56,123 nucleotides of DNA from the NCBI GenBank assembly GCA_964616985.1, contig CAZTVF010000019.1, forward strand, positions 1-56,123, in the 5' to 3' direction. Position 1 is the first letter of the stretch. Every line of letters starts with the position of its first letter. A program made the position numbers and the translations under genes. Below are positions 1 to 10,141 of the stretch, one piece after another. Source of the stretch: CAZTVF01 sp964616985. GTDB lineage: Bacteria > Planctomycetota > Phycisphaerae > SM23-33. Below the pieces are notes generated by a model, which was given only the letters and a program-made list of their open reading frames with translations, was not told where the DNA came from and searched no databases.

Positions 1-1889
1 GTCAGATCATACCGCGCCATATCAGGAATCGCAACTGCATCCGGGAAATCCGGGTCCAGGTCTCGGGCGCCAAGAAGAACGTGCTCACCGTGCTGCTGAA
101 GCGCGAGACGATCGGCGCGGTCCGGCTGGTCGTCCAGGCCCGCGCCACCCGCAAGGCACCCGATGAACCGGTCGAGATCGCCCTGCCGCTGCCGCAGGCG
201 GCCAACCTGCAGATGTGCAGCGGGCAGCTGACACTGATGCTCGCCCCGCAGCTGCGCGCGGAGGTCGATCGCCTCGACCAGCTGCAGTCGCTGCCCCTGG
301 AGCGGGCGGTCAACATCAGCCCCGCGGGCACGCTTCAGCCCACGCAGGCGTTTGAGTTCCAGTCGCTGGAGCGCACCCGCCCGGTGGGGGCGAAGTTCCG
401 CATTTCCGTCAAGCCTTCGCAGGTGTCGGCCGTCGTGCATCGCCAGGTCCGCGTGGGCGCGGGCCAGCTGACGCAGGAGGCACTGGTGCGGTTCATCGTC
501 CGCAACGCCCCGGTGGACACCTTCTACATCAAGATGCCCGCGGCCCTGGCCGACGAGGTCACCCTCACCGGCAAGGACATCAAGGAGCAGCCCCGCCTCT
601 CGGCCCTGCCGGCTGAGGCGTTCAACGCGGGCGCCACGACGGCAACTTCCCCGGCCGCCGCCGCACCGGCCACCGCTCCCGCGCCGGCCGAGCCAGGCTG
701 GGCGTATTTCAAGATCGTGCTGCAGTCGCCGGTGATGGGCGAGTACGCGTTGACCGTTCGCGCCGTCCGCGCGTTCCAGGCCGGGACCGCGGCCAAGCCC
801 GCCGTCGTCGTCGTCGAGCCCATCGTCGCCGCCGGCAAGATCGTCGAGCAGAGCGGAGACATCGCCATCACCAAGGAAGACACGCTGGCCATCGCGCAGC
901 CGGACGCCAACAACCTCATCGCCGGCGACCCCGGCAGCGAGATCGATCTGCCCTACGCCCCTTACCGCACCAACGCCATCCTCGCATTCAAGTACACCTC
1001 CGTGCCGTGGCAGCTGAAGCTGCCGGTGGTGGTGCAGCAGGAGGCGGAGGTCATCACGCGGATCGTCACCGGGGCGGTCATCGAGCAGGTGATCGACCTG
1101 GAGGGCATGCTCAACACGCGGGCGGTGTTCCTCATGACCACCAGCCGCGGCGACCGCCTGGCCTTCACGCTGCCCCAGCGGGCCAAGCTCTACGCGGTGC
1201 TGCTCAACGACAGCGAGGTTGCCGTCGAAAACGGCGCGACGTCCGAGGAGAAGGTCGTCCGCATGCCGCCCTCGGCCGGGCAGGCGGCCCGCCTGACGCT
1301 GGAGATCCGCTATACGCTGGACGCCGCGTCGGCCGGCGACCTGGCCGCACCGCAGCTGCCGGCGTCGGTGCCGGTGACGCAGACGTTGTGGCGCCTGTGG
1401 ATGCCCGAGCAGAAACGCGTGCTCGGCTACGACCGCACCTTCACCGCGGTGCACGACCCCCAGGTGCTGCTGGCGCAGATGGGCAGCGGCTACCCCTGCC
1501 CGCCGCAGTTCAAGCTGCCCGCCCAAGGCTGGGCGGCGGAGTTCCTGCGCCTCGGCCCCCCCGGCCGCCTGCGCGTCACCACCGTCGATTCGCGATGGCT
1601 GTCCGCCTTCATCTGGGCGGCGATCCTGATCCTGGGCGTGGTGCTTCTGCGGACCGGCGCGTTCGCCCGCCTCGTTGTGGCGCTGGCGGCGCTGGTGGCG
1701 GCGGTGCTGCTGAACGTGGCCTGGCCGCTGCTGATCGACCAGGTGATGATGTCGCTGGCCCTTCCGGTGTTCCTGGTGCTGGTGCTGTGGGCGGGCCAGT
1801 GGCTGTTCGTCCGCCGCCCCCGCAACCGCACCGCCAAGCTGCCGCCCCTGCCCGCCCCCCCCGCCGGCAACGAAGGGAAGGAGGCGTAA
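1..1889 (+). CDS. Large envelope protein, C-terminal 628 residues (5' end outside the window)
   Basis: The reading frame is open to the left edge (first full codon at position 3), so the start lies upstream and only the C-terminal part is visible. Most of it is a beta-rich, alanine/valine-rich region without a recognised catalytic motif. It includes an Ala/Pro linker at about 645-700 of the nucleotide sequence. The last 110 or so residues hold about three hydrophobic segments (roughly nt 1600-1820) followed by a basic, proline-rich tail. The same end architecture, several membrane segments then Arg-rich residues, recurs in the middle of the next gene, so the two are probably related modules. 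The stop is 3 bases before the next start, and the next gene's Shine-Dalgarno AAGGAGG lies inside the last codons here, so the pair should be co-translated. Function unknown; an extracytoplasmic location is inferred. Confidence 0.75.
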   Translation, partial: QIIPRHIRNRNCIREIRVQVSGAKKNVLTVLLKRETIGAVRLVVQARATRKAPDEPVEIALPLPQAANLQMCSGQLTLMLAPQLRAEVDRLDQLQSLPLERAVNISPAGTLQPTQAFEFQSLERTRPVGAKFRISVKPSQVSAVVHRQVRVGAGQLTQEALVRFIVRNAPVDTFYIKMPAALADEVTLTGKDIKEQPRLSALPAEAFNAGATTATSPAAAAPATAPAPAEPGWAYFKIVLQSPVMGEYALTVRAVRAFQAGTAAKPAVVVVEPIVAAGKIVEQSGDIAITKEDTLAIAQPDANNLIAGDPGSEIDLPYAPYRTNAILAFKYTSVPWQLKLPVVVQQEAEVITRIVTGAVIEQVIDLEGMLNTRAVFLMTTSRGDRLAFTLPQRAKLYAVLLNDSEVAVENGATSEEKVVRMPPSAGQAARLTLEIRYTLDAASAGDLAAPQLPASVPVTQTLWRLWMPEQKRVLGYDRTFTAVHDPQVLLAQMGSGYPCPPQFKLPAQGWAAEFLRLGPPGRLRVTTVDSRWLSAFIWAAILILGVVLLRTGAFARLVVALAALVAAVLLNVAWPLLIDQVMMSLALPVFLVLVLWAGQWLFVRRPRNRTAKLPPLPAPPAGNEGKEA

Positions 1890-1892
1890 GCC

Positions 1893-4800
1893 ATGAGGAA
1901 CTACACCTTATTCGCGATTCCAGATTCCGTGACGACGCGTGAGCGGCTCGCCTGCGCCATCGCCGCCGTGATGGTCCTGGCCGTCGCCTCGGCCGCGTTC
2001 GGCCAGCCGGCGGACAAGATCGCCTCGGCCCCGCGGTGGTACGTGCCGTACCGCGACCTGTCGGCCGTGATCGATCCGGCCGCAAAGACGGTGCTGATGG
2101 ACAAGCTCGAGTTCCACAAGCTGTTGGCCGCGGCCAAGACGGCCGCCGGCGTGCGGGCGGCGCAAGTGGTGCGCGCCGACTACACGGGCGAGGTCAAGGG
2201 CTCGGCCATGGTGTTGCGCGGCGAGCTGACCGTCACATCCTTATATGATGGCGTGGCCGCGGCGGCGCTGAACTTCGCGCAGCTGGGCCTGACGGAAGTG
2301 ACGCTTGACGGCAAGCCCGCGCCCCTGGGCTATGACGCCGCCGGGCAGCTCGTCGTCATCGTCTCAGCCAAGGGCGATCACAAGCTCACGGTGGCGGCCT
2401 CGGCGGTGCTGACGGACCTGCCCTCGGGCGGCATGCAACTGAGCCTGGTGCTGCCGCAGGCGGTTGCCGGCACGTTGAAGCTCAACGCCGCCGGCGACCT
2501 GGCCGTGCACTCGACGGCGCCGGTCTCGGCGCGCAACTACGACAAGGCCACCGACCGCACCGCGGCGGAGCTCGCCATCGGCGGGCAAGGCGCCCTGACG
2601 GCGGTGCTGCTTGGCAACGGCCGCCAGGACGACGACCGCGCGATCCTGCTGGGCGAGTCGACGACCTCGGTCACCATCGAGAAGTCGCTGCAGACGCTCC
2701 ACTGCATCTACAACGTGCAGGTGCTGCGGCGCGGCGTGAACGAACTGACCTTCACCGTGCCGGGCGGCTGGACCGTCACCGACGTGGCCAGTCCCAACCT
2801 GCAGCGGTGGAACATCGAGACGGACAAGAACCGTATCCATGACGAAGTAGCTGTCAACACTCGCGCGCGGCCCCTGGAGGCGCTGCCGCCCCTGCCGCAG
2901 TTGATCACGATCAAGCTCGCCAACGCCGGGCGCGGCGCGCAGCTGATCAGCATCCAGGCCACGCGGGCCGCCGATGCGGGCACCGCCTGGGACAGCCCGC
3001 TGGTCCGCCTGTCGGGCGCAACATTTCAGCGAGGCTTCCTGATGATCGACGCGGGCCAGCAGCTTCGCGTCCGCAGCGAGACCTTCGTCGACGCGCGGCG
3101 CGAGGACAGCTCCGCCGCCCGCGCCCTGGCCAACAACCCCGCCCTGCTGGACCTCGCCCAGCGACTCTACTATCACTGGGGCGCCAACAGCGCCGTCCGC
3201 CTCGAGCTGGCGGGCGTGGCCCTGCGCCGCAGCGCCCAGCAGCGGCAGGAGATCGCCGTGCTCTCGAAGGAGCTGGCGATCCGCGGCTTCTTCCAGCTGG
3301 CCGCCATCGACCGCCCCATGTACAGCGCCGAGCTGGAACTGCCCGCGGCCGACCAAGGCTGGGAACTCACCGACGTCCGCGTGAACGGCCAGGCGACGGG
3401 CTTTGAATACCGCCTGGGCGAGCCCAAGGGCCAGACCCGCAAGCTCACCATCGAGCTGGCCAAGCCCGTGCCTCCCGAGGGCGCGGTGGACATCGCCGTG
3501 ATGCTGCTGAAGGTGCCGCGCGACTGGAACTGGTCGGCCGCCGCGGCGCAGACCGACGCGCGGATCATCGACGTGCCGCTGCTGGCGGCCCAGGCCGACA
3601 CCGTCGCGGGCGTCGTCACCGTCACAACCGACCAGGACCTTGTGGCGGCCGCCGAGGGCAACCTCCCCGCCGGGCTGACCGAGGTCTCCGTCGGCAAGAT
3701 GGCCACGCTGGGCCTGGCCGCCGGGCGCGCCTACAGCAGCGAAGGCCCCGTCACGGGCAGCCTCAAGCTCAAGGTCACGCGTCAGCAGGCCCGCGTCTCG
3801 GCCGACGCCGTGGCGCTGGTCACCGCCGACGCCAAGAACGTCAGCGGCAACTTCCTGTTCAACTACAGCATCACACGCGCCTCGACGCGCCGCCTGGTCA
3901 TCCTGGCCGATAAGACACTGGGCGAGACCTTCCACGTGGATGTCGCCGGGCGCCGCCTCACCGGCCGCCAGAAGATCACCAGCGACAAGACGCCCGCGGG
4001 CTACGACGAGTGGGAACTCACGCTGGACTCCCTCGCCCTGGGCGCCGTCAACGTCCGCGTCACGTACACCCAGCCGCTGACGGCGGCCGAGCTGGCCGTG
4101 CCCCTCGTGCGGCCCGTCGCGCAGCAGACCAGCGAATACCTGGCCGTGCAGGCGAGCGAAGAAATCGCCGTGAGCATCGCCGCCAAGGGCGCCAGCGAGA
4201 TCGACTCGGTGGAACTGCCGGGCCTGCCCGCGCCGGCGCGGCGGATCCTGGCCGCCTACCGCCTGGCCCCGCTGAGCGACAACGTGGCCACGGCCGTCAC
4301 CATGACCAGCCAGAAGTATGACACGTATGCGATCCCGCCGACGCTGGCGTCGTCGGCCCGCTTCGTGACGCTGCTGGGGCCCCAGGGCCAGCAGCAGACG
4401 CAGGCGGAGTTCGGCGTGGCCAACGCGGGCATGCAGTTCCTCAAGATCCGCCTGCCGCAGGGCGCGCAGCTGTGGTCGCTGTCCATCGCCGGCCAGCAGG
4501 CCAAGCCCAAGCGCGACGCCGACGGCGATTACCTCCTGCCGATCGGCCGCACGCGGGGCATCGTGCCCGTGCGCGTGGTGTACGCGCTGGAGCCCAAGGG
4601 CGACGGCGGCGCGGTGGAACTGGGAGGCGTGACGCTGGTGGGCGTGAGCATCAACGAGTCGCAGTGGACCGTCATTCCCCCGCCGGGCTTCTGCGTCGCC
4701 AGCCAGCAGTCGCACATGGAGACCCGCCAGCTCCAGCCCCCGACCCTCGCGGCCATGCAGACGCTGCGGGCGCTGGAAGGCCGCAGGTATTACGCTGCTG

Positions 4801-7800
4801 CTTGTGAGGTTCATGCGATCACCCCGAATGCGCCCCCCGACCGCCTCGATGAGCCTATTTCCACCGACGGCGCGGTTGTGCCCGGCATCCCTTCCGGCCG
4901 CCGCATTATGGCTGCCCCTGGAGTTGATCGTGCGTTCGGCACGGAGGACGATATCAAGACCCCGCTGATGGACCTCAATGGCGTCGTGAACGCAAACGTT
5001 ACTGATCGTCCATCGAACTCCATCAGCTATGCGGACGAGAATACTAAGGGCACGTTCTACTTCCGAGGCGCTGGTGGAATACTGACCATCTCGCCGGTCC
5101 TCGCCACCGGCCGCTACACGCTGCCGATCAGCCTCAACGAGGCGGGCCACGGCCCGGCCGTGCTGTTCACGACCCTGGGCCAGCCGGCGCTGACGGTGAC
5201 ACTGTCGCCGCAGCGCGACCTCACGCGGTGGGAACTCGTCGGCCTGGCGCTGATGGGCGTTCTGGGCATTATCGCCCTGCGGTGGACCGGTCGCAGCCAG
5301 TGGATGCTGGCGATGGCGACATTGGCGGTGGCCACGCTGGCGGCGCTGTGGATCCCGTCGGTCACGTCCTTCGCCAACGGCGCGTTCTTCGCCATGCTGG
5401 CGCTGCTGCCCGTGTACATCGTCGTGCAGATCGCGCGGGCCCTTCGCCGTCGCCGCGTGATGCGCGCGGCCAAGGCGATCACCGTGGTGTTGCTGGCGGC
5501 GCTGCTGCTGGCGCCCGCGTCGGCATTGGCCGGCGGCGGGCCGGTGGCGTCACCCGCCCCCGCGCCGGTCGTGCCGGCGGCGGTGGCCGAGGCCTTCGAG
5601 CTGCCCATCATCATCCCCTACGACCCCAACGCAGGGCCCGACCAGTCGGACAAGGTGCTGCTGTCGCACGCGCAGTACCAGCGGCTGTGGCAGCAGGCCA
5701 ACCCCCAGGCCGCTCGCGAGAACGAGCCCGCCTCGGCCAGCCTGGCCAACGTCCGCTACGCCGCAGCGATGGACAATGAGACGATGACGATCGTGCTGAC
5801 GGCCGACCTCAAGACCCTCGGCAAGGGCACGGCCGTGGTGCCCATGCCCTTCGCCGGGCTGGCCGTCATCGAGGCCACGCTCGACGGCAAGCCCGCCCGC
5901 CTGCAGTCGGGGCCCGGCGGCATGATGCTCGCGGTGGAAACGCCCGCCGCCGGCGTCCTCAAGATCACCACCGCCGCCAACCCCACCCTGCAAGGCCGCA
6001 AGGGCGGCCTCGTCTTCACGCTGCCCATGCTGCCGGCGCCCGTGATGACCGTGAAGCTGCCGCAGGACGACCTGGCGCTCGAGGCCCCCGGCATCGAGGG
6101 CGCCCTGGAGTCCAACACCGCCGCCGGCGGCAGGATCTGGACGCTGCCCCTGGGCCGCGCGCGGCAGATCGCCCTGCGCTGGATGCCCAAGGCCGGCAGC
6201 GGCCTGACCGACCGCACGCTCTCGGCCGCCGCCGCGCACGACGTGCAGGTCTTCCACTGGGCCATGATCGGCGTGTCGAAGTTCGCATACACCTTCTCGG
6301 CCGCCGACTACGACCGCTTCACGCTGCTGTTGCCCGAGGGCCTGACCCTGACCGACCTGACCGGCGCCAACCTCCGCGACTACCGCGTGGTGGACGACCG
6401 CGTGGTCGAGGGCAGGAAGATGCGACTCATCGAGGCCCGCCTGTACCGCGCGGTCGGGGCCGGCGAGGAGATCAAGGGCGACCGCCGCTATGAATTGACC
6501 GCCCGCTGGCTGTGCCCGCTGCCCACGCTGGGGCAGACCGTCTCGCTGCCGCTTCCCCGCACCGAGGGCGTCGGGCGCGAAAGCGGCACGGTGGACCTCC
6601 GCGCCGCCGGCGGCATGAACGTCAAGATCGTCGACGTCACGGGCGGCCGCCGCTCCAGCGTCGCCGCCTCCGCCGCCGCCAACGCCGGTGCCACCAGCCT
6701 GGTGGCGCAGTATTACTGGCCCTACCGGCCGTTCGACATGACCGTGCAGCTCACGCGGGAACGTGTGCAGGTGAAGGCGCAGCTCGACCAGTTGCTCCGC
6801 CTCACGCCCGACAGCGCCCAGCTGCTCGTGCAGGCCAACCTGACGGCCACGCACGGCCTGGCCTTCGACGCCAGCTTCGACCTGCCCGCCGGCTACGAAC
6901 TGCTCAGCGTGATCGGCCCGGCCGTGGCGGACCATTACCTGCAATCGCAAGGTATTGCCCTGACCACCAATGGGCCGCGCTCGTTGACGTTGATGAACCC
7001 TGCCACTGCCCCCGCCGCGGCCGAGCCCAAGCGCCTGCATGTCAACTTCCGTTCCGGCGTGCAGCAGACCGCCCTGTCGCTGGTGCTGGTAAAGACCAAC
7101 CCGCAGCTGGGCGTGATGAACATTCCCACGGTTGTCGCCGTTGACGAGGCCGGGGCTCCCCTGCCGCAGCAGACCGGCCGCCTGGCCGTGCAGCCGGCGC
7201 CCGCGCTGGACACCAAGACAGTCTCCAGCGACAACCTCAAGCCCGTCGCGCCCTCAACGTTGTCGCCCTGGCTGGAGGACGCGCAGAGGAATGCCGTCCG
7301 CTTTGCCTACCAGTACGAGAAGGCCCCCATCGCCTTGTCGCTCGACGTCCGCAAGCAGCCCACGCGCGTCCGCTGCGACGTGCTGGCCGCCCTGAACGTC
7401 CAGCCGTCGGCGGCGTGGTACACGTATCGGCTCCGCTACCGCATCGAGGGCTCGCCCGTCGACCGCATCAGCTTCATCATGCCCACCAAGTACGTCGAGC
7501 TGGCGGCCGTGACGTGCCCCTCGCTGCGCGACGTGACGCAGACGCCGGCCGAGGGCGGCACCCGGTGGACGGTACTGCTTTCGACCGAGCTGACAGGCGT
7601 GCTGGACGTGATGGTGAACTTCGCGCTGCCCCTGCCCCGCCAGGAACAGGGCGCCAAGCTGCCGCTGGATCTGCCGCGCCTGGCCGTGGACGCGCCCGAG
7701 GGCTACCAGGCCGTCGTCGCCGTGCAGAATTACTCCGGGCAGGACCTCGCCGTCACGGCCGCCAAGGGCTTGGCCGAGGTATCCGCCGGCGAGCAGGTGC

Positions 7801-9959
7801 GGCTGCTGGAATCGACCGCCCTGCCCTTCCTGCAATATGTCGGGCAGGCGTTCAAGGACGACTGGTCGGTCTCGCTGGAGCTGACGGCCGTGAAGTCGGC
7901 CCAGCGGATCGGCGCGGTGGTGGACATGCTGACGCTGACGACCACGATCGACCGCGACGGCAAGAGCCGCACCGAGGCCGTAGTCGAGTTGCAGAACCGC
8001 AGCGAGCAGTTCCTCCGCGTGGAGGCGCCCGCGGGCGTGTCGCTGTGGAGCGCGTCGGTGGCGGGCGAGCCGGTCCGCCCCGTGGTGTCCAAGGAACGCC
8101 CGGGCGAGATCCTCATTCCGCTGGTGAAGACCTCACCGGGCGGCCTGCCGTACGAGGTGCGGATGTACTTCGCCGGCAGCGGCCTGGCGAAGCTGGAGGG
8201 CATGACGACGCTGAAGCCCCCGGCCATCCGCATCAAGGGGCTGCCGGTTGTTCGCACGCTGTGGTCGCTGCGCCTGCCGGGCGGCTATGAATACATCCGC
8301 CCGGGCGGCAACGTGTCGCCCATCGCCGGCGCGGGCGAGGCCATGTCCATCGCCCTGGATGCCAAGATCGAGCAGCTCTCGCGACTGGACAAGGTGGCCG
8401 ACGAGCGCGGCAACGACTACAACGAGCGGTTCCTGGCCGGTCGCAACATCTCGTCGTTCAACTTTTCGCTGCAGAAAGAGATCGCGCGGGCGAAGACGTA
8501 CATCGCCGACAACCGCGACCAGTTGAAGAGCGACGAATATTCGCGCCTGTCGGGCAAGATCGCCCGGCAGGAGCAGGCCCAGAAGGCGGTGGTCACCAAG
8601 ACCGAGCAGCGCCAGCGCGACGAGCAGGCGGCCAACACCGGCAACCTCAACGCCAAGCTCAACAGCCTGGGGCTCAACCCCGGGATGCAGGAGTCGCAGC
8701 GGAACGGCGCGCTGACCACGCTGCCGGGATTCGTCCGCAAGGAGGCCGAGAAGCAGAAGACCGAGCTGAACAGCCAGATCGCCGCGATGAACGAGGCGCA
8801 GGCGAAGGTGGCGGCCGCGAAGAATCCCGTTTCACTGGGCAAGTCGGGCGCGGGCAAGATGTCGCTGGGTGACGGCAAGGAAGGCAAGGGCGATGGCAGG
8901 GGCCTTGTCAGCGGCAGCGAAAGAGTGCTGCTGGAGAATGAGACCGACGCACGTACAGGCGAGGTGCTCAAGAACCTGCAGAAGCAGCAGGAGCAGCAGT
9001 TCGTCCAGCGGCAGAAGGAGATCAAGGACCAGCTCGACCAGTTGAACAACAGCCGCGTGGAACGGTTCTACTCCAATTCGGCTAACCCCGTCACGATCAA
9101 CGCGCCGATCGACGCGACGATCTCCAACGGCGGCATCGTCCGCCAGGGCTCGGGCGTGCTGGTGCTCAGGGGCAACAACAGCTACGAAGGAACTGTCTCG
9201 GTCGCCAGCGGGAGCCTTCAACTCAACGCCACCAACACGTATAGCGGCGGCACGGTAGTCAACGGTGGCGTATTGGCGGCCAACGCCCCAATAGTCAACT
9301 CGATCAACGCCACCTCTGGCAACCAGCTCGGAGCCAGCAACGCGTGGGAACTCAACAGCAGGATTCAGGAGCCGCACCTCAACTGGAATCTTAACGGCAG
9401 AATCAATCAGCCGCAGTTGGAGACCTCCGGCCAAGTGGTCATCGGCAGCGGCAACAGCCAAATTGTCACCAGTGGCGCCGCCGGCCTCACGCTGCGCGAC
9501 AGCGTGACGTTGAGCACTTCCGGGCGGGTCGACGTCAACTACGGCACGCTGACGTTAGACAACACAGGCGGCCAGTCAGCCCCAACCTCGGGCAATGTGA
9601 ATCTGTCGGGCCGGCCGGCCGGCGGGCCGCAGGCCGCGTCCCAGCCAGTGTACAACGACTACACGCAGGGCGGCTGGCAGGCCGACGGAAACGTGAACCT
9701 GAATTGGAGAGGGGAGGCCGGGCAAGACGGCGGATACATCTACGTCTCGGGCTCGACCTTCTCGCTGCCGGTGAATCTGCCCGACGGGCAGGTCCGGCTC
9801 GACTTCGTCCGCATGGGCGGCGACGCCGAAGTGACCGTTCTGGCCGTGCCCCTTCGCCTCAGCAACAACCTCTACGCCACCGGCACGCTCCTGGTGCTGC
9901 TGGCCATCGTCGCGGTGCTGTGGCGCTTCATCGCCCGCAGGAGAATCGCCAAGAAGTGA
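1893..9959 (+). CDS. Giant (2688 aa) secreted/membrane-anchored envelope protein with internal module duplication and autotransporter-type strand repeats
   Basis: The ATG follows a strong AAGGAGG. Residues about 18-37 form a signal-peptide-like hydrophobic stretch. Residues about 45-200 (WYVPYRDLS..., KTVLMDKLEFHKLL) and about 1234-1400 (IIPYDPN..., KVLLSHAQYQRLWQQA) align with one another, including the TLDGKPA motif. Between them lies a membrane-segment cluster (about 1111-1190), followed by a second signal-peptide-like run (about 1189-1213, ending ASALAGG). The protein therefore looks like two secreted proteins joined head to tail. Residues about 2180-2390 are Gln/Lys/Glu-rich and likely coiled coil. 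Residues about 2412-2468 (GVLVLRGNNSYEG, NTYSGGTVVNGGVL) match the autotransporter-associated beta-strand repeat. A final membrane helix and basic tail (FIARRRIAKK) would anchor the C-terminus. No enzyme motif was seen. A structural or adhesive cell-surface role is inference only. Confidence 0.85.
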   Translation: MRNYTLFAIPDSVTTRERLACAIAAVMVLAVASAAFGQPADKIASAPRWYVPYRDLSAVIDPAAKTVLMDKLEFHKLLAAAKTAAGVRAAQVVRADYTGEVKGSAMVLRGELTVTSLYDGVAAAALNFAQLGLTEVTLDGKPAPLGYDAAGQLVVIVSAKGDHKLTVAASAVLTDLPSGGMQLSLVLPQAVAGTLKLNAAGDLAVHSTAPVSARNYDKATDRTAAELAIGGQGALTAVLLGNGRQDDDRAILLGESTTSVTIEKSLQTLHCIYNVQVLRRGVNELTFTVPGGWTVTDVASPNLQRWNIETDKNRIHDEVAVNTRARPLEALPPLPQLITIKLANAGRGAQLISIQATRAADAGTAWDSPLVRLSGATFQRGFLMIDAGQQLRVRSETFVDARREDSSAARALANNPALLDLAQRLYYHWGANSAVRLELAGVALRRSAQQRQEIAVLSKELAIRGFFQLAAIDRPMYSAELELPAADQGWELTDVRVNGQATGFEYRLGEPKGQTRKLTIELAKPVPPEGAVDIAVMLLKVPRDWNWSAAAAQTDARIIDVPLLAAQADTVAGVVTVTTDQDLVAAAEGNLPAGLTEVSVGKMATLGLAAGRAYSSEGPVTGSLKLKVTRQQARVSADAVALVTADAKNVSGNFLFNYSITRASTRRLVILADKTLGETFHVDVAGRRLTGRQKITSDKTPAGYDEWELTLDSLALGAVNVRVTYTQPLTAAELAVPLVRPVAQQTSEYLAVQASEEIAVSIAAKGASEIDSVELPGLPAPARRILAAYRLAPLSDNVATAVTMTSQKYDTYAIPPTLASSARFVTLLGPQGQQQTQAEFGVANAGMQFLKIRLPQGAQLWSLSIAGQQAKPKRDADGDYLLPIGRTRGIVPVRVVYALEPKGDGGAVELGGVTLVGVSINESQWTVIPPPGFCVASQQSHMETRQLQPPTLAAMQTLRALEGRRYYAAACEVHAITPNAPPDRLDEPISTDGAVVPGIPSGRRIMAAPGVDRAFGTEDDIKTPLMDLNGVVNANVTDRPSNSISYADENTKGTFYFRGAGGILTISPVLATGRYTLPISLNEAGHGPAVLFTTLGQPALTVTLSPQRDLTRWELVGLALMGVLGIIALRWTGRSQWMLAMATLAVATLAALWIPSVTSFANGAFFAMLALLPVYIVVQIARALRRRRVMRAAKAITVVLLAALLLAPASALAGGGPVASPAPAPVVPAAVAEAFELPIIIPYDPNAGPDQSDKVLLSHAQYQRLWQQANPQAARENEPASASLANVRYAAAMDNETMTIVLTADLKTLGKGTAVVPMPFAGLAVIEATLDGKPARLQSGPGGMMLAVETPAAGVLKITTAANPTLQGRKGGLVFTLPMLPAPVMTVKLPQDDLALEAPGIEGALESNTAAGGRIWTLPLGRARQIALRWMPKAGSGLTDRTLSAAAAHDVQVFHWAMIGVSKFAYTFSAADYDRFTLLLPEGLTLTDLTGANLRDYRVVDDRVVEGRKMRLIEARLYRAVGAGEEIKGDRRYELTARWLCPLPTLGQTVSLPLPRTEGVGRESGTVDLRAAGGMNVKIVDVTGGRRSSVAASAAANAGATSLVAQYYWPYRPFDMTVQLTRERVQVKAQLDQLLRLTPDSAQLLVQANLTATHGLAFDASFDLPAGYELLSVIGPAVADHYLQSQGIALTTNGPRSLTLMNPATAPAAAEPKRLHVNFRSGVQQTALSLVLVKTNPQLGVMNIPTVVAVDEAGAPLPQQTGRLAVQPAPALDTKTVSSDNLKPVAPSTLSPWLEDAQRNAVRFAYQYEKAPIALSLDVRKQPTRVRCDVLAALNVQPSAAWYTYRLRYRIEGSPVDRISFIMPTKYVELAAVTCPSLRDVTQTPAEGGTRWTVLLSTELTGVLDVMVNFALPLPRQEQGAKLPLDLPRLAVDAPEGYQAVVAVQNYSGQDLAVTAAKGLAEVSAGEQVRLLESTALPFLQYVGQAFKDDWSVSLELTAVKSAQRIGAVVDMLTLTTTIDRDGKSRTEAVVELQNRSEQFLRVEAPAGVSLWSASVAGEPVRPVVSKERPGEILIPLVKTSPGGLPYEVRMYFAGSGLAKLEGMTTLKPPAIRIKGLPVVRTLWSLRLPGGYEYIRPGGNVSPIAGAGEAMSIALDAKIEQLSRLDKVADERGNDYNERFLAGRNISSFNFSLQKEIARAKTYIADNRDQLKSDEYSRLSGKIARQEQAQKAVVTKTEQRQRDEQAANTGNLNAKLNSLGLNPGMQESQRNGALTTLPGFVRKEAEKQKTELNSQIAAMNEAQAKVAAAKNPVSLGKSGAGKMSLGDGKEGKGDGRGLVSGSERVLLENETDARTGEVLKNLQKQQEQQFVQRQKEIKDQLDQLNNSRVERFYSNSANPVTINAPIDATISNGGIVRQGSGVLVLRGNNSYEGTVSVASGSLQLNATNTYSGGTVVNGGVLAANAPIVNSINATSGNQLGASNAWELNSRIQEPHLNWNLNGRINQPQLETSGQVVIGSGNSQIVTSGAAGLTLRDSVTLSTSGRVDVNYGTLTLDNTGGQSAPTSGNVNLSGRPAGGPQAASQPVYNDYTQGGWQADGNVNLNWRGEAGQDGGYIYVSGSTFSLPVNLPDGQVRLDFVRMGGDAEVTVLAVPLRLSNNLYATGTLLVLLAIVAVLWRFIARRRIAKK

Positions 9960-9994
9960 CGTCGAACGCATGTGGAGCCTGCCCGCCGCGGCGG

Positions 9995-10116
9995 GTGCGG
10001 CGGCAAAGTCCCGAGCGCAGCGAGGGACGGCGACGCCGCTTTGGATACTGCGCCACCGACGTTCTTACCCAACGTCACGGCTGCACAAATCCAGAGCGGC
10101 GTCGTTGCCGCCGCAC
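9995..10116. repeat. Nested palindromic intergenic element
   Basis: Between the giant gene and the lyase gene lie two inverted arms. GTGCGGCGGCAA (9995-10006) and CGACGCCGCTTTGGA (10031-10045) are answered by TCCAGAGCGGCGTCG (10090-10104) and TTGCCGCCGCAC (10105-10116). Inside the left half is a smaller GTCCC/GGGAC stem around GAGCGCAGCGA. A GACGTT/AACGTC hairpin sits in the middle (10058-10076). The two genes converge here, so it may also serve as a bidirectional transcription barrier. It resembles REP/MITE-like dispersed elements, but no second copy is visible in this window. Confidence 0.6.
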
Positions 10117-10141
10117 TCCATAGCGCCCCGGCGCTCGATAG

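Noticed and set aside
2364..5150. 928-codon open frame on the minus strand inside the giant gene
   Set aside because: It mirrors the codon structure of the plus-strand gene (high GC3 leaves the antisense frame open), has His/Gly/Arg-rich shadow composition, and no ribosome site or domain.
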